From CADEDH01 sp047974625 (GTDB taxonomy: Bacteria; Actinomycetota; Acidimicrobiia; Acidimicrobiales; SZUA-35), in NCBI GenBank assembly GCA_047974625.1, contig JBKECK010000019.1, forward strand, positions 1 to 64,000: 64,000 nucleotides of DNA, written 5' to 3'. Below, in pieces: positions 7,839 through 16,280 of the stretch. The position numbers and the translations under genes were made by a program. The first letter of the stretch is position 1, and the number at the start of each line of letters is the position of its first letter. The notes below the pieces were generated by a model, which was not told the DNA's origin, made no database searches, and saw only the letters and a program-made list of their open reading frames with translations.

Positions 7839-8429
7839 TCACAGCGGATCGGACCCCTGCGACGACGAGCCGCAGCCAGCCCAACCGTCGGTGAGGACGA
7901 GCTCGACCCTCCGGTTCTCGGTTCGACCCGCGGCGGTGGCATTGGCGGCGACGGGGCAGGCCTCCCCGGCGGTCTCCACGGCCACGATGCGGCCCGCCGG
8001 GAGTCCCAGATCGATCAGCAGGTCACGCACGGCGGCGGCCCGGTCGGCGCCGAGCACCAGATTCGCCTCGTCGGAACCGACGTTGTCGGTGTGCCCCACC
8101 ACCGTGATGGGTCCGCCGCCGGCGACGAGCTGGGCGGCCACGCCCTCGAGGCGCCGGGCCTCACCGGGTCGGATCCGGCTCGAACCGGTCTCGAACAGGA
8201 CGTCGCCCGGGATCCGCACGATCACCCCGGGGACGATCCCGGTTGGCGACGTCTCCCCGTCCGGTCCGACCACGGTCACCGTCCAGTAGCCGGTCTCCCC
8301 CTCACTCCGGGTGTCGAACGAGGCGGGGCCGAGCATCGGATCCGACGGCTGGGGCGGGGAGCAGGCCACGCCGCCCACTCCCATCCCCAGCACCCCGGCC
8401 GTGGCGGCCAGGGCCCGGATCAGGGGCAC
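7839..8429 (-). CDS. OmpA-family lipoprotein
   Basis: 196 residues from a GTG at 8429. I prefer this start because it gives a clean lipoprotein signal (hydrophobic stretch ending GVGGVA-Cys23) and has AGGGAG seven bases upstream; a longer reading from ATG 8507 would overlap the preceding gene by 59 bases and bury the signal. The C-terminal ~110 residues are an OmpA/MotB peptidoglycan-binding domain: DVLFETGSSRIRP, ITVVGHTDNVGSDEANLVLGADRAAAV, and NRRVELVL. The protein should be lipid-anchored outside the membrane and grip the cell wall. It follows, on the same strand, a multi-pass membrane protein ending at 8449, so the two probably work together. Confidence 0.88.
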   Translation of the reverse strand: MPLIRALAATAGVLGMGVGGVACSPPQPSDPMLGPASFDTRSEGETGYWTVTVVGPDGETSPTGIVPGVIVRIPGDVLFETGSSRIRPGEARRLEGVAAQLVAGGGPITVVGHTDNVGSDEANLVLGADRAAAVRDLLIDLGLPAGRIVAVETAGEACPVAANATAAGRTENRRVELVLTDGWAGCGSSSQGSDPL

Positions 8430-8448
8430 CGAGCGGCTCCCTATCGGC

Positions 8449-10200
8449 TCAGGTCCCACGGCCCGGCCCGTCCGTGGCCTCGCCGGAACGATCGGTCGGG
8501 ATCTCACCGGAACGATCGGCCGGGATCTCGCCGGAACGGTCCGCCGGGATGAGGTGGCGGATCTCGGGCCCCACCACCATCGCCATCAGGTGGTCGACGA
8601 CATCGGCCCCGATTTCGGGGGAGCCGGCCTCCGGGGCCGTCGACTCCCGCGCCGCGTCGCACAGGGCCTCGACGCCATCGGCCCGCAACGAAGCGTAGGC
8701 CCGTTCGAACTTCTGGACGTTCGAGTGGTTGAGCTCGCTGCTCGCCGCGGCGGCCAGGCCCCGATGATGTCGTTCACCCCGGCACACCGCGTCGTGGGCC
8801 GGGTCCCAGGCCTGGAACGCCAGGAGGGCCGAGCCCATGGCCACCGCCACCGTGACTCCGGCCAGCAGAGCGAACCGGTAGTCGACGGCGAAGTAGCGCG
8901 AGATCCCGAGCATGGCGGTGATGAGCAGGATCGTGGCCACGGCGGAGACCACCAGACGGCGCGGTTCGCCCTCCCGGCGGCGGGCGGCCAACCCGATCTG
9001 CTGGCCGGCGAGAACCGTGCCCACCGAGACACCGGCGAAGGTCAGGATCGCCAGATCCAGCCGATCGCCCGCGGTGTACAGGGCGGCGGTCCCGGCGGCG
9101 ATCTCGGCCGCGAAGAGCAGCCCCTTCAGCAACCACTGGACCCGAGCGGTCAACCAGTCGGGCCGGCTGATCCGCGCCTCCAGGTCCGGGCGGCGGCGCA
9201 GGTACTCGGCCCGGTCGGCCTCGGCGTCCCGAGCCAGGGCGAGACCCCGCCGCACGTGGGCCTGCCGAACCTGGAGCAGCCCCCGCACCGTTCCGATCCG
9301 GTGGGATGCGGTCCGGGACAGCGCCGCCGCGGCGAGGAGCAGGACGCCAGGGGCGAAGGACTGGTCGGGCCGGCCGGGAACCCGACCTCCGGGTCCGGCC
9401 GTGGTCGAGATGCGGCAGGTGGCCACCCCCCGGGTCTCGCACACCGTGCGCCAGACGGCGGTGAGCGACGTCAGGTACGTCTCGGGCGGTGGCGCGGCAT
9501 CAACGCTGACCCCAAGTTCGCGCCATTCCAGCGAGACCCGATGTTCGAGGTCGACCGCCGGAGCCACGGCCTCGGCCAGGGCGGGCACCTCGGCCTCCTC
9601 GATGGGCCGGTTGAGCGACACCGCCTCGGTGTTGGTGATGCCGTCCGAGATCACCGTGGCCGTGATCCCCTCACCGGCCGGCAACCAGTCGAGCCGTTCG
9701 TCCAGGTAGCGGAACAGCACGCCCGGGTTGGACCCGGCCGCGGGCTCGGCCAGATACGGCGCCAGCTGTTCCCGGAGCTCGGTCATGAGCCGGTCGACCG
9801 TGCGGGACACCTCGTGATCGCGGGCCACCTCGGTGTTCAGCGAGGACCTGAGGTCCTCGCTGATCAACACCTCCAGCCGCCCGTTCGACTCCAGGACGAC
9901 CCGGCCGTGGCCCTCACAATCGGCGGCCACGGCAATGGCCTCGGCGACCGCCTGCAACCGGCGTTCGCTGGTCTCGGCGCTGGTCTCCGATTCCGAGCCG
10001 CCGAGGAAGACGACGAACTCACCCTCCGCACCCGCCAGCTCGGCGCAATCGTCGTCCCTGGCCTGCGAGCCCGCGGGCTGGGCGCAGGCCACGGCCAACC
10101 AGGCGATGACCGCCCCCACCAGGGCATACCCGGGTACCAAAAGGATGGTGTGTTTCCAGTCGCGGCCGTGGCCGCGAGTAGGCTTGAACCTGTCAGTCAT
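8449..10200 (-). CDS. Multi-pass membrane protein with extracytoplasmic domain, unknown function
   Basis: 583 residues from ATG 10200, which has GGAGAG five bases upstream; an upstream ATG at 10335 has no such site and would add 45 unlikely residues. One N-terminal membrane segment (HTILLVPGYALVGAVIAWLA) is followed by ~240 soluble residues, then about five hydrophobic segments between residues ~300 and 480 and a cytoplasmic tail. I do not recognise the family. The soluble part may sense or bind something outside the cell. The tail ends with three near-identical 8-residue repeats (IPADRSGE). The gene is 19 bases upstream of the OmpA lipoprotein start and is probably co-transcribed; together they resemble an envelope-spanning pair. 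Confidence 0.75.
   Translation of the reverse strand: MTDRFKPTRGHGRDWKHTILLVPGYALVGAVIAWLAVACAQPAGSQARDDDCAELAGAEGEFVVFLGGSESETSAETSERRLQAVAEAIAVAADCEGHGRVVLESNGRLEVLISEDLRSSLNTEVARDHEVSRTVDRLMTELREQLAPYLAEPAAGSNPGVLFRYLDERLDWLPAGEGITATVISDGITNTEAVSLNRPIEEAEVPALAEAVAPAVDLEHRVSLEWRELGVSVDAAPPPETYLTSLTAVWRTVCETRGVATCRISTTAGPGGRVPGRPDQSFAPGVLLLAAAALSRTASHRIGTVRGLLQVRQAHVRRGLALARDAEADRAEYLRRRPDLEARISRPDWLTARVQWLLKGLLFAAEIAAGTAALYTAGDRLDLAILTFAGVSVGTVLAGQQIGLAARRREGEPRRLVVSAVATILLITAMLGISRYFAVDYRFALLAGVTVAVAMGSALLAFQAWDPAHDAVCRGERHHRGLAAAASSELNHSNVQKFERAYASLRADGVEALCDAARESTAPEAGSPEIGADVVDHLMAMVVGPEIRHLIPADRSGEIPADRSGEIPTDRSGEATDGPGRGT
8481..8552. repeat. 24-bp tandem repeat, 3 copies, in frame
   Basis: Three 24-bp units (8481-8504, 8505-8528, 8529-8552) start with c(g/a)ccggaac and end in gggat(ct/ga). 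They encode the IP(A/T)DRSGE repeats at the C-terminus of the membrane protein, just before its stop at 8449. Confidence 0.85.
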
Positions 10201-10233
10201 GATCTCTCCAATCAGGATTTTGTGATCTGACGC

Positions 10234-10273
10234 TGGGGTCGGCCTTGGCCCTCCAAGATCAGGGCCGACCCCA
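10234..10273. repeat. 11-bp inverted repeat in the leader of the membrane-protein gene
   Basis: TGGGGTCGGCC (10234-10244) and its complement (10263-10273) are separated by 18 bases. The element begins 34 bases upstream of the membrane-protein start, so it would lie in the 5' leader or promoter of that gene. Confidence 0.5.
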
Positions 10274-10306
10274 CACATGCGCTTCCACTCGATGTCCAAC
10301 GGTCCA

Positions 10307-10352
10307 GACGGTCGTTCAACAGGACGGTCGTTCAACAGGACGGTCGTTCAAC
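10307..10352. repeat. 16-bp tandem repeat, nearly 3 copies, intergenic
   Basis: GACGGTCGTTCAACAG occurs at 10307-10322 and 10323-10338, with a 14-base third copy at 10339-10352. It lies between the divergent membrane-protein and thioesterase genes and could be an iterated binding site or simple slippage. The remaining intergenic bases (to 10690) include three GCGTA motifs near 10505-10530 and no gene. Confidence 0.7.
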
Positions 10353-10690
10353 GGCACCGAAAGGACCGGCCGACCCCGGGCCCACCGCTGGGCCGGGACA
10401 CCCGCCAACGCCCACACGCCGCCAGGGGCAGGGACGGGTCGACGCCGACCTCCGGTCGCCCACCCTGCCCCTCCGGTGAGATGACCGACGTCACAGTTGA
10501 CTGAATGAGCGTAAGCGTACATTGCGTACAGCGAGTAGTCCCAATTCACCTGTGACGAATGCGGATCGTGCTACGAACCCAACAACGAACTTACCGTAAC
10601 CTGTCCAAAACGTCGGCTTAGCCTGGATCGACGACGGTCCGGGTGCCCCCAACTCGTCGGAACCCACCGGGGCTGCCATGATCCAGACCC

Positions 10691-11197
10691 ATGGACGACA
10701 CGCCTCCCGCGGACACCTCCCGGCCGGATCTGAACCGGTTGCCGTTCGTGATGACCGCCCCGGATCGGCTGATCGGCAAGGGGCACGCCGCCGGCGACTT
10801 TCTCGAGGCCTACGACTGGGTGGTCACCGACGAGTCCGACGGTCACCTGGCGATCCGGGCCCACCTGCCCGATCACGCCCGTAACCCCCGAGGCCAGCTC
10901 TTCGGGGGATTCACCCCCACCTATGTCGATCTGGTCGCCCTGTTCACCGTCCGGGCCGGCCCCGACCGGCTCGATCCGGACGCCCCCCGCCACTGGCTGG
11001 CCACCACCAATATGCGGATCGACTACTTCGAACCCATCACCGGGCCGACCTTCACCATCACCAGCACGGTGGAGAAACGGCGGGGCCGGACCGTGTTCGT
11101 GACCACCCGTTTCTTCCAGGACAACGAGCTGGCCGTCCACGCGGTGACCACCATGCGCCTGATCGACGCCCCCACCAACCCGCTGGGCGACGCCTGA
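10691..11197 (+). CDS. PaaI-like hotdog-fold thioesterase
   Basis: 168 residues. The central part NPRGQLFGGFTPTYVDLVALFTVRA is the helix of the hotdog fold, with the usual N-x-x-G-x-x-F/HGG pattern of PaaI/YbgC-like acyl-CoA thioesterases. The strand blocks TTNMRIDYFEPITGPTFTITSTVEKRRGRTVFVTTRFF are also typical. It likely hydrolyses acyl- or aryl-CoA esters in the cytoplasm; the exact substrate cannot be read from sequence. The stop and the start of the next gene share one base (TGATG at 11195), so it is coupled to cutA. ATG 10691 is chosen as the first in-frame start. Confidence 0.85.
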   Translation: MDDTPPADTSRPDLNRLPFVMTAPDRLIGKGHAAGDFLEAYDWVVTDESDGHLAIRAHLPDHARNPRGQLFGGFTPTYVDLVALFTVRAGPDRLDPDAPRHWLATTNMRIDYFEPITGPTFTITSTVEKRRGRTVFVTTRFFQDNELAVHAVTTMRLIDAPTNPLGDA

Positions 11198-11535
11198 TGC
11201 CGTCCGAGCCCACCCTGGTCAGCGTCTCGGTGACCGGACCCGACCCGGACTGGCTGGCCGGGCACACCCGGGATCTGGTCGAAGCCGGCCTGGTGGCCTG
11301 CGGAAACATCGTCCCGGCCGTCCGCTCCATCTACCACTGGGAGGGCGCGATCGAGGACGATCGCGAAGCCGCCGTCACCCTCCACACCCGGGCCGACCAC
11401 GTGGCCGCCATCATCGAGCGGACCAATGCCGCCCACCCGAACGATGTCGTCCAGATCCTGGCCGCCGAGGTGGTCGACGCCGACCCCGCCTACCGGCGGT
11501 GGGTGCTAGAGGTCACCGCCGCACCAGGGGAATAG
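11197..11535 (+). CDS. cutA: CutA1-like divalent-cation tolerance protein
   Basis: 112 residues, the normal length for the family. It shows the CutA1 core: an N-terminal strand, LVEAGLVACGNIVPAVRSIYHWEG (the conserved ACxNxxPxxxSxYxWxG block), EAAVTLHTRADHV, and the C-terminal ILAAEVVDADPAYRRWVLE. CutA1 forms very stable cytoplasmic trimers; a role in copper tolerance was proposed in E. coli, but its biochemical function remains unclear. The start overlaps the thioesterase stop by one base, so both are read from one message. No metal-transport gene is adjacent. Confidence 0.9.
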   Translation: MPSEPTLVSVSVTGPDPDWLAGHTRDLVEAGLVACGNIVPAVRSIYHWEGAIEDDREAAVTLHTRADHVAAIIERTNAAHPNDVVQILAAEVVDADPAYRRWVLEVTAAPGE

Positions 11536-11538
11536 CGG

Positions 11539-13281
11539 TCAGGCCACGTAGCGGCGGGCCTTGGCCCGCTTGCCCCGGATGCTGGATCCGTTGACGGCCT
11601 GGATCACGTCGCCGACCGAGGCCTCGGGCACGCCCACCACCGAGTAGTGCTCGGAGATCCTGATGGGGCCGATCTGACGACCGGCCAGGCCGGTCTCGTT
11701 GGCGATGGCACCCACGAAGTCGCCGGGACGCACCCGGCCCCGCCGACCGACGCCGATGTACACGAACGCCGTGTCGGGATCATCGCCACCCCGAGGGTGG
11801 TCGCCGCGTTCGCGCCGGGGACGCGGCGACGGACCGCCGTTGTCGTGGCGGCCGCCGCGACCCCGCGGGGCCCGCTTGTCTCCGTAGCGTTCCGGCCGTC
11901 GGTCCTTGGTCCGGGTCTCTGCCACCTCCGGGATGAACGTCTCGTTGACCGCGGGGTTGCGGGTCTCGTGGACGATCTTGATGGCCGCCAGGGCGATCTT
12001 CCGAAGCTCGGCCGGATCCGTCGCCCCGGCGAGCTCGTCGACCACCCCGGCGTAGCGGTCCAGGTCCTCGGCCCCCACCTCGGCCCGGATGGCGTCGGTG
12101 GTGAGAGCGAGCTGCCGGGTCCGGAGCATCTCCACGCTCGGGACCTTGGCGATCTCCAGGGGGCGTCCGACGAGGCGTTCGATCCGCTTGAGCAGACCCC
12201 TGGTCTTCGGTTCGGCCAGGGTGATGGCCACCCCTTCGCGCCCGGCCCGGCCCACCCGACCGATCCGGTGCACGTAGCTCTCCGGCTGGGTGGGCACGTC
12301 GTAGTTCACGACATGGGTGAGGGTGTCGACGTCGAGCCCCCGGGCGGCCACGTCGGTGGCCAGCAACAGGTTGGCGGTACCGTCACGCAGGCGGGCCATG
12401 ACCCGGTCCCGTTGCTGCTGGTCCATGCCCCCGTGGAGGGCCTCCGCCCGGTAGCCACGGGTGTTCATGGCCGCGGTGAGCTCGTCCACCTCACGGCGGG
12501 TGCGGCAGAACACCAGGGCCGACTCGGGGGCCTCGATGTCGATGATCCGCCCGAGCGCGGCCGGCTTGTGCCGGTGCTGCACCAGGTAGACGGTCTGGCG
12601 GACCAGCTCGTTGGCCGGGGCATCGGACCCAAGGCCCACGGTGATCCGGACCGGCTCCCGCTGGTGGCGGGCGGCGATCTGGCGGATCCGAGCCGGCATG
12701 GTGGCCGAGAACAGAACGGTCTGCCGGGTGGGTGGGGTGGCGTCGAGGATGGTCTCCACGTCGTCGGCGAACCCCATGTCGAGGATCTCGTCGGCCTCGT
12801 CGAGCACCACGGTGGCGATGTCGCTGAGGTCGAGGGAGCGGCGCTTCATCAGGTCGATGGTCCGACCGGGGGTGCCCACCACCAGGTGGACCCCGCGTTC
12901 CAGAGCCCGGATCTGGTCCCGGATGTTGGCCCCGCCGTACACGGCGACGGCCTTGACCCGCTGCTGGGCCCCGTACCCGTTGACGGCCTCGGCCACCTGG
13001 ACGGCCAGCTCCCGGGTGGGGACGACCACGAGGGCGACCGGGGCGCCGGGCCGGCCGGGTTCGATGGTGTTGACGATCGGGAGTGAGAACGCCGCCGTCT
13101 TGCCGGTGCCGGTAGCCGCCTGGCCCAGCAGGTCGACCCCACGCAGCAGGTGGGGGATGGTCTCGGCCTGGATGGGGGTCGGGTCCCGGTAGCCGACGTC
13201 GTCCAGCGCCCGCAGCAGCTCGGGCCGCAGGCCCAAGGTAGCGAATCCGGACACGGACTCGCCCACACTCTCGTCACTCAT
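11539..13281 (-). CDS. deaD: DEAD-box ATP-dependent RNA helicase with DbpA-type RNA-binding domain
   Basis: 580 residues from ATG 13281 (a GTG/ATG further up to 13341 would add an unlikely leader). All helicase motifs are present: Q motif (YRDPTPIQ), motif I ATGTGKT (56-62), PTREL, TPGR, DEAD, SAT, ARGLD and HRIGRVGRAG. A basic Arg/Gly-rich linker (RGRGGRHDNGG region) leads to a C-terminal DbpA RNA-binding domain (AFVYIGVGRRGRVRPGDFVGAI to the end). It is therefore a DeaD/CsdA-type helicase acting in ribosome assembly or RNA turnover, often cold-induced. It ends 3 bases past the convergent cutA stop. A 17-bp hairpin lies in the upstream region shared with the sulP-type gene. Confidence 0.95.
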   Translation of the reverse strand: MSDESVGESVSGFATLGLRPELLRALDDVGYRDPTPIQAETIPHLLRGVDLLGQAATGTGKTAAFSLPIVNTIEPGRPGAPVALVVVPTRELAVQVAEAVNGYGAQQRVKAVAVYGGANIRDQIRALERGVHLVVGTPGRTIDLMKRRSLDLSDIATVVLDEADEILDMGFADDVETILDATPPTRQTVLFSATMPARIRQIAARHQREPVRITVGLGSDAPANELVRQTVYLVQHRHKPAALGRIIDIEAPESALVFCRTRREVDELTAAMNTRGYRAEALHGGMDQQQRDRVMARLRDGTANLLLATDVAARGLDVDTLTHVVNYDVPTQPESYVHRIGRVGRAGREGVAITLAEPKTRGLLKRIERLVGRPLEIAKVPSVEMLRTRQLALTTDAIRAEVGAEDLDRYAGVVDELAGATDPAELRKIALAAIKIVHETRNPAVNETFIPEVAETRTKDRRPERYGDKRAPRGRGGRHDNGGPSPRPRRERGDHPRGGDDPDTAFVYIGVGRRGRVRPGDFVGAIANETGLAGRQIGPIRISEHYSVVGVPEASVGDVIQAVNGSSIRGKRAKARRYVA

Positions 13282-13443
13282 CTGATCTGGCTCCCTGATG
13301 CGCCGCATCTTTACTGCGGCCGGCCCCGTACGGCCCAGCATCTGCCAAACCTTCGGGCGACCACGCTAGCGGCGACTCCCGGGCCTTGGCCACCACCGAG
13401 CGCGGTCAGCCGACACGTTGCCAGGTCGCTGCCGCCCCCGGAA

Positions 13444-13486
13444 CCGTGACCACGGACCGGCCGGAACCACCGGTCCGTGGTCACGG
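13444..13486. repeat. Perfect 17-bp inverted repeat between divergent genes
   Basis: ccgtgaccacggaccgg (13444-13460) and its exact complement (13470-13486) flank a 9-base loop. It lies 37 bases upstream of the SulP start and about 160 bases upstream of the helicase start. Both genes point away from it, so it is not a terminator for them; an operator or a structured leader is more likely. Confidence 0.85.
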
Positions 13487-13522
13487 GGCGGCCCGGCTGT
13501 CCAGGTGCTACGTTCCGAATCG

Positions 13523-15262
13523 ATGCCTCCCACCGCCCCTTCGCCCGCAGGTGCGCTCGGCCGGTTCATCCCCGCCTTGGGGTGGATGCCGGCCTACCGA
13601 CCGGAGTGGCTGCGCCGCGACATCGTGGGTGGTCTGGCCGCCGGAGCGGTGGTCATCCCTCAGGCCATGGCCTACGCCACGGTGGCCCGGCTCCCGGCCG
13701 AGTACGGGCTGTACACCTGCATGGTCCCGATGATCACCTACGTGTTCCTCGGCGGCTCCCGGGTGCTGTCGCTCAGCACCACGTCCACGGTCGCCCTGCT
13801 GAGCGGCTCGACCCTGATGGCGTCCAGCATCGCCGCCGGCAGCGACGACCCGGGCCGGGCCCTGGCGTCGCTCACCATCCTGGTGGGCCTGCTCCTGCTG
13901 GTGGCCCGCCTGTTCCGGCTCGGATCAGTGGTTAACAACATCTCCGAGGCCACCCTGACCGGGATCAAGCTCGGGGTGGGTCTCACCGTGGCCGGGGCCC
14001 AGCTCCCGAAACTGCTCGGGGTGCCCGCCGACCCCGACGCCGGCGCCTTCTTCGGTGAGGTTCGCGACGTCATGGGCAAGCTCGGCGACCTCAGTTGGCC
14101 CACCTTCGCTCTCTCGGCCGGCACGATCGTCGGGGTGGTGCTGCTCAACCGGTTCCTGCCCCGCCTGCCCGCACCCCTGGTGGCCGCGGCGGCCGGCATT
14201 CTTCTGGTCATGGTCGGCCACGTCGACCGGCAGGGGGTGGCCCTGATCACCCCGGTCCCCTCCGGCCTGCCGACCCCGGTGCTCCCCGCCATCGACGGGA
14301 TCACCTCGATCCTGGTGGGGGCCGTCGCCATCGCCCTGATGTGCTTCATGGAGACCGCGTCGGTGGCCCACGCCCTCCACCGGAGGGAGGACCCCCCGAT
14401 CGACAACAACCAGGAACTGGTGGCCAATGGTCTGGCCAACGTGTTCGGCGGGTTCTTCCGCGCCCTACCGGCGGCCGGCGGCTTCTCCCAGTCGGCCATG
14501 AACGAGGAGTCCGGCTCCCGGACCCAGGTGTCCGAGCTGGTCACCGCCGGTCTGGCCATAGCCTGCGCCCTCTTTCTGGGTGGGGTGCTGAGCGACCTGC
14601 CGGCGGCCACCCTCGGTGCCCTGGTGGTGGTGGCGGTGCTGGGCCTCATCTCACCGGCCGACTACCTCCGCTACTGGCGACTGGACCGGACCTCCTTCTG
14701 GGTGGCCGTGATCACCGCCCTGGCCGGCCTGCTGTTCGGGCTGGTCGAGGCGGTTCTGGTGGGCGTGGCCCTCACCCTGGTCACCCTGCTGCACGAACTC
14801 AACGTCATCGGGGTCACCGAGCTCCAGCTCGACCGGGACGGGGACGGGGACGAGCTCCTCCCGGCCGGCGACGCCACCCACCCGGTCGAGGGTCTGCTCG
14901 TGCTCCGGGTGGACGGCCCGCTCTACACCGCCAACGTCCGCAGCATCAGCCAGCTGATCCACCTGCACGCCGACCGGAGCCACGCCCGGGTGGTGGTGGT
15001 GGACCTCACGGCGGTGAGCCGGACCTCCATCACCGTGGTGGACGAGCTCACCGAGCTGCACCGGAGCCTCGACCACCACGGCGTCGACCTGTGGTGGTCC
15101 AGTGTCACCCCGGAGGTGGCGGCGGTGGCCGCCGAGGTGCCCGAGTGGGCTGAACTGGAGGCCAACGGCCTCGTGTTCGCCACCGGTCGGGCCGCGGTCC
15201 GTCGCTACCAGGCCGACCCTCCCCCGGGCCGGGCCGAACGTTCCGGAGCCGGGACGGGCTGA
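13523..15262 (+). CDS. SulP-family anion transporter with STAS domain
   Basis: 579 residues from ATG 13523, where the recognisable SulP N-terminus begins; an earlier in-frame ATG would add a Pro/Arg-rich, non-conserved leader. The transmembrane part (~residues 30-420) carries the SulP signature region IPQAMAYATVARLPAEYGLYTCMVP and the later AAGGFSQSAMNEESGSRTQ. Residues ~450-565 form a STAS domain (VLRVDGPLYTANVRSI...VVVDLTAVSRTSITVVDEL). The family exchanges sulfate, bicarbonate or related anions across the inner membrane; the substrate cannot be decided here. No sulfur-assimilation or carbonic-anhydrase gene is next to it. It is transcribed alone. Confidence 0.93.
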   Translation: MPPTAPSPAGALGRFIPALGWMPAYRPEWLRRDIVGGLAAGAVVIPQAMAYATVARLPAEYGLYTCMVPMITYVFLGGSRVLSLSTTSTVALLSGSTLMASSIAAGSDDPGRALASLTILVGLLLLVARLFRLGSVVNNISEATLTGIKLGVGLTVAGAQLPKLLGVPADPDAGAFFGEVRDVMGKLGDLSWPTFALSAGTIVGVVLLNRFLPRLPAPLVAAAAGILLVMVGHVDRQGVALITPVPSGLPTPVLPAIDGITSILVGAVAIALMCFMETASVAHALHRREDPPIDNNQELVANGLANVFGGFFRALPAAGGFSQSAMNEESGSRTQVSELVTAGLAIACALFLGGVLSDLPAATLGALVVVAVLGLISPADYLRYWRLDRTSFWVAVITALAGLLFGLVEAVLVGVALTLVTLLHELNVIGVTELQLDRDGDGDELLPAGDATHPVEGLLVLRVDGPLYTANVRSISQLIHLHADRSHARVVVVDLTAVSRTSITVVDELTELHRSLDHHGVDLWWSSVTPEVAAVAAEVPEWAELEANGLVFATGRAAVRRYQADPPPGRAERSGAGTG

Positions 15263-15352
15263 CCGCCGCCACCGGCGGGGACGACACCCCACCGCGGGCC
15301 GTGTCATGCTGGGCACGACGGGCCGTCAGGCTCGAAGAGGGGAATGGGGACG

Positions 15353-16192
15353 ATGGCCGCAGTGACGACCGCCACCCGGCGCGACCTGAACGCCAAGCTC
15401 GGCACCGAGCTCGACGGCGTGACGCTGACCGGACTCGACCGGTCCGGGCTCGATGAGCTGCAACAGCTCGCCGCCGAGCGGGGGGTGCTGTTCTTCCGCA
15501 ACCAGGAGATGACCCTGGACGAGCAGGTGGCCTTCGGTCGCCGGCTCGGTGAGCTGGTGGTGCACCCGGCGGCCAAGGCCCCCGACGGCCACCCCGAGGT
15601 GCTCCTGGTCCACACCGACGCCGACAGCACCTACACCGCCGGTGAGGCGTGGCACACCGATGTGTCGTGCGAGGCTCGACCGCCCGCCCTGTCGATGCTG
15701 CGGATCGAGCAGGCCCCACCGGTCGGGGGCGACACCCTCTGGGCGTCGATGTACTCGGCCTACGACACCCTGTCGCCGTCCATGCAGGAGTACCTGGCCA
15801 CCCTCACCGCCGTGCACCGGGGCGACAAGGCGTACCGACAGTACGGCTACAGCGGCGACCGGGAGTTCCCGGTGAGTGAACACCCCGTGGTGCGCACCCA
15901 CCCGCTGACCGGGCGCCGGGCCTTGTACGTGAACTCCGGGTTCACGTCCCACATCACCCAGCTCACGGCCCGGGAGAGCTCCGCCCTGCTGCGGTTCCTG
16001 TACGACCACATCGCCTACGGGGTGCTGTTCCAGGTCCGATTCCACTGGGAGCCTGGCTCGGTGGCCATTTGGGACAACCGGTGTGTCCAACACCACGCCA
16101 GCTGGGACTACTTCCCCGAAACGCGTCACGGCTACCGGGTGACCACCCGGGGGGAGACGCCCTACCTGGCCGCCCAGGGGGAGACGCCCTAG
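15353..16192 (+). CDS. TauD/TfdA-family Fe(II)/2-oxoglutarate dioxygenase
   Basis: 279 residues from ATG 15353; ATG 15344 is also possible, but the GAGGGG site fits the later start better. The iron triad is intact: His101-x-Asp103 (WHTDVS) and a distal His247/His248 (NRCVQHHASWDY), with Arg262 as the 2-oxoglutarate anchor (HGYRVTTRG). This is the TauD/TfdA family, which hydroxylates taurine, alkylsulfates, aryloxyacetates and similar compounds. The preceding SulP transporter, 90 bases upstream on the same strand, hints at organosulfur use, but this is an inference. The last residues repeat a short RGETP/QGETP unit. It contrasts with the His-x-Ala enzyme at 6396-7652. Confidence 0.92.
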   Translation: MAAVTTATRRDLNAKLGTELDGVTLTGLDRSGLDELQQLAAERGVLFFRNQEMTLDEQVAFGRRLGELVVHPAAKAPDGHPEVLLVHTDADSTYTAGEAWHTDVSCEARPPALSMLRIEQAPPVGGDTLWASMYSAYDTLSPSMQEYLATLTAVHRGDKAYRQYGYSGDREFPVSEHPVVRTHPLTGRRALYVNSGFTSHITQLTARESSALLRFLYDHIAYGVLFQVRFHWEPGSVAIWDNRCVQHHASWDYFPETRHGYRVTTRGETPYLAAQGETP

Positions 16193-16280
16193 GCCGTGGC
16201 CGCCACCGGGCCCCGATCGACCGGGGGCTCGGCCGGCGGGCCGACGGCGTGACGTCCGCCGGGGCGGAGGGAGCGCCGGA

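Noticed and set aside
10491..10540. A sigma-70 promoter (TTGACT) for the thioesterase
   Set aside because: No matching -10 element stands at the right spacing, and the GCGTA repeats overlap it; I do not claim a promoter.
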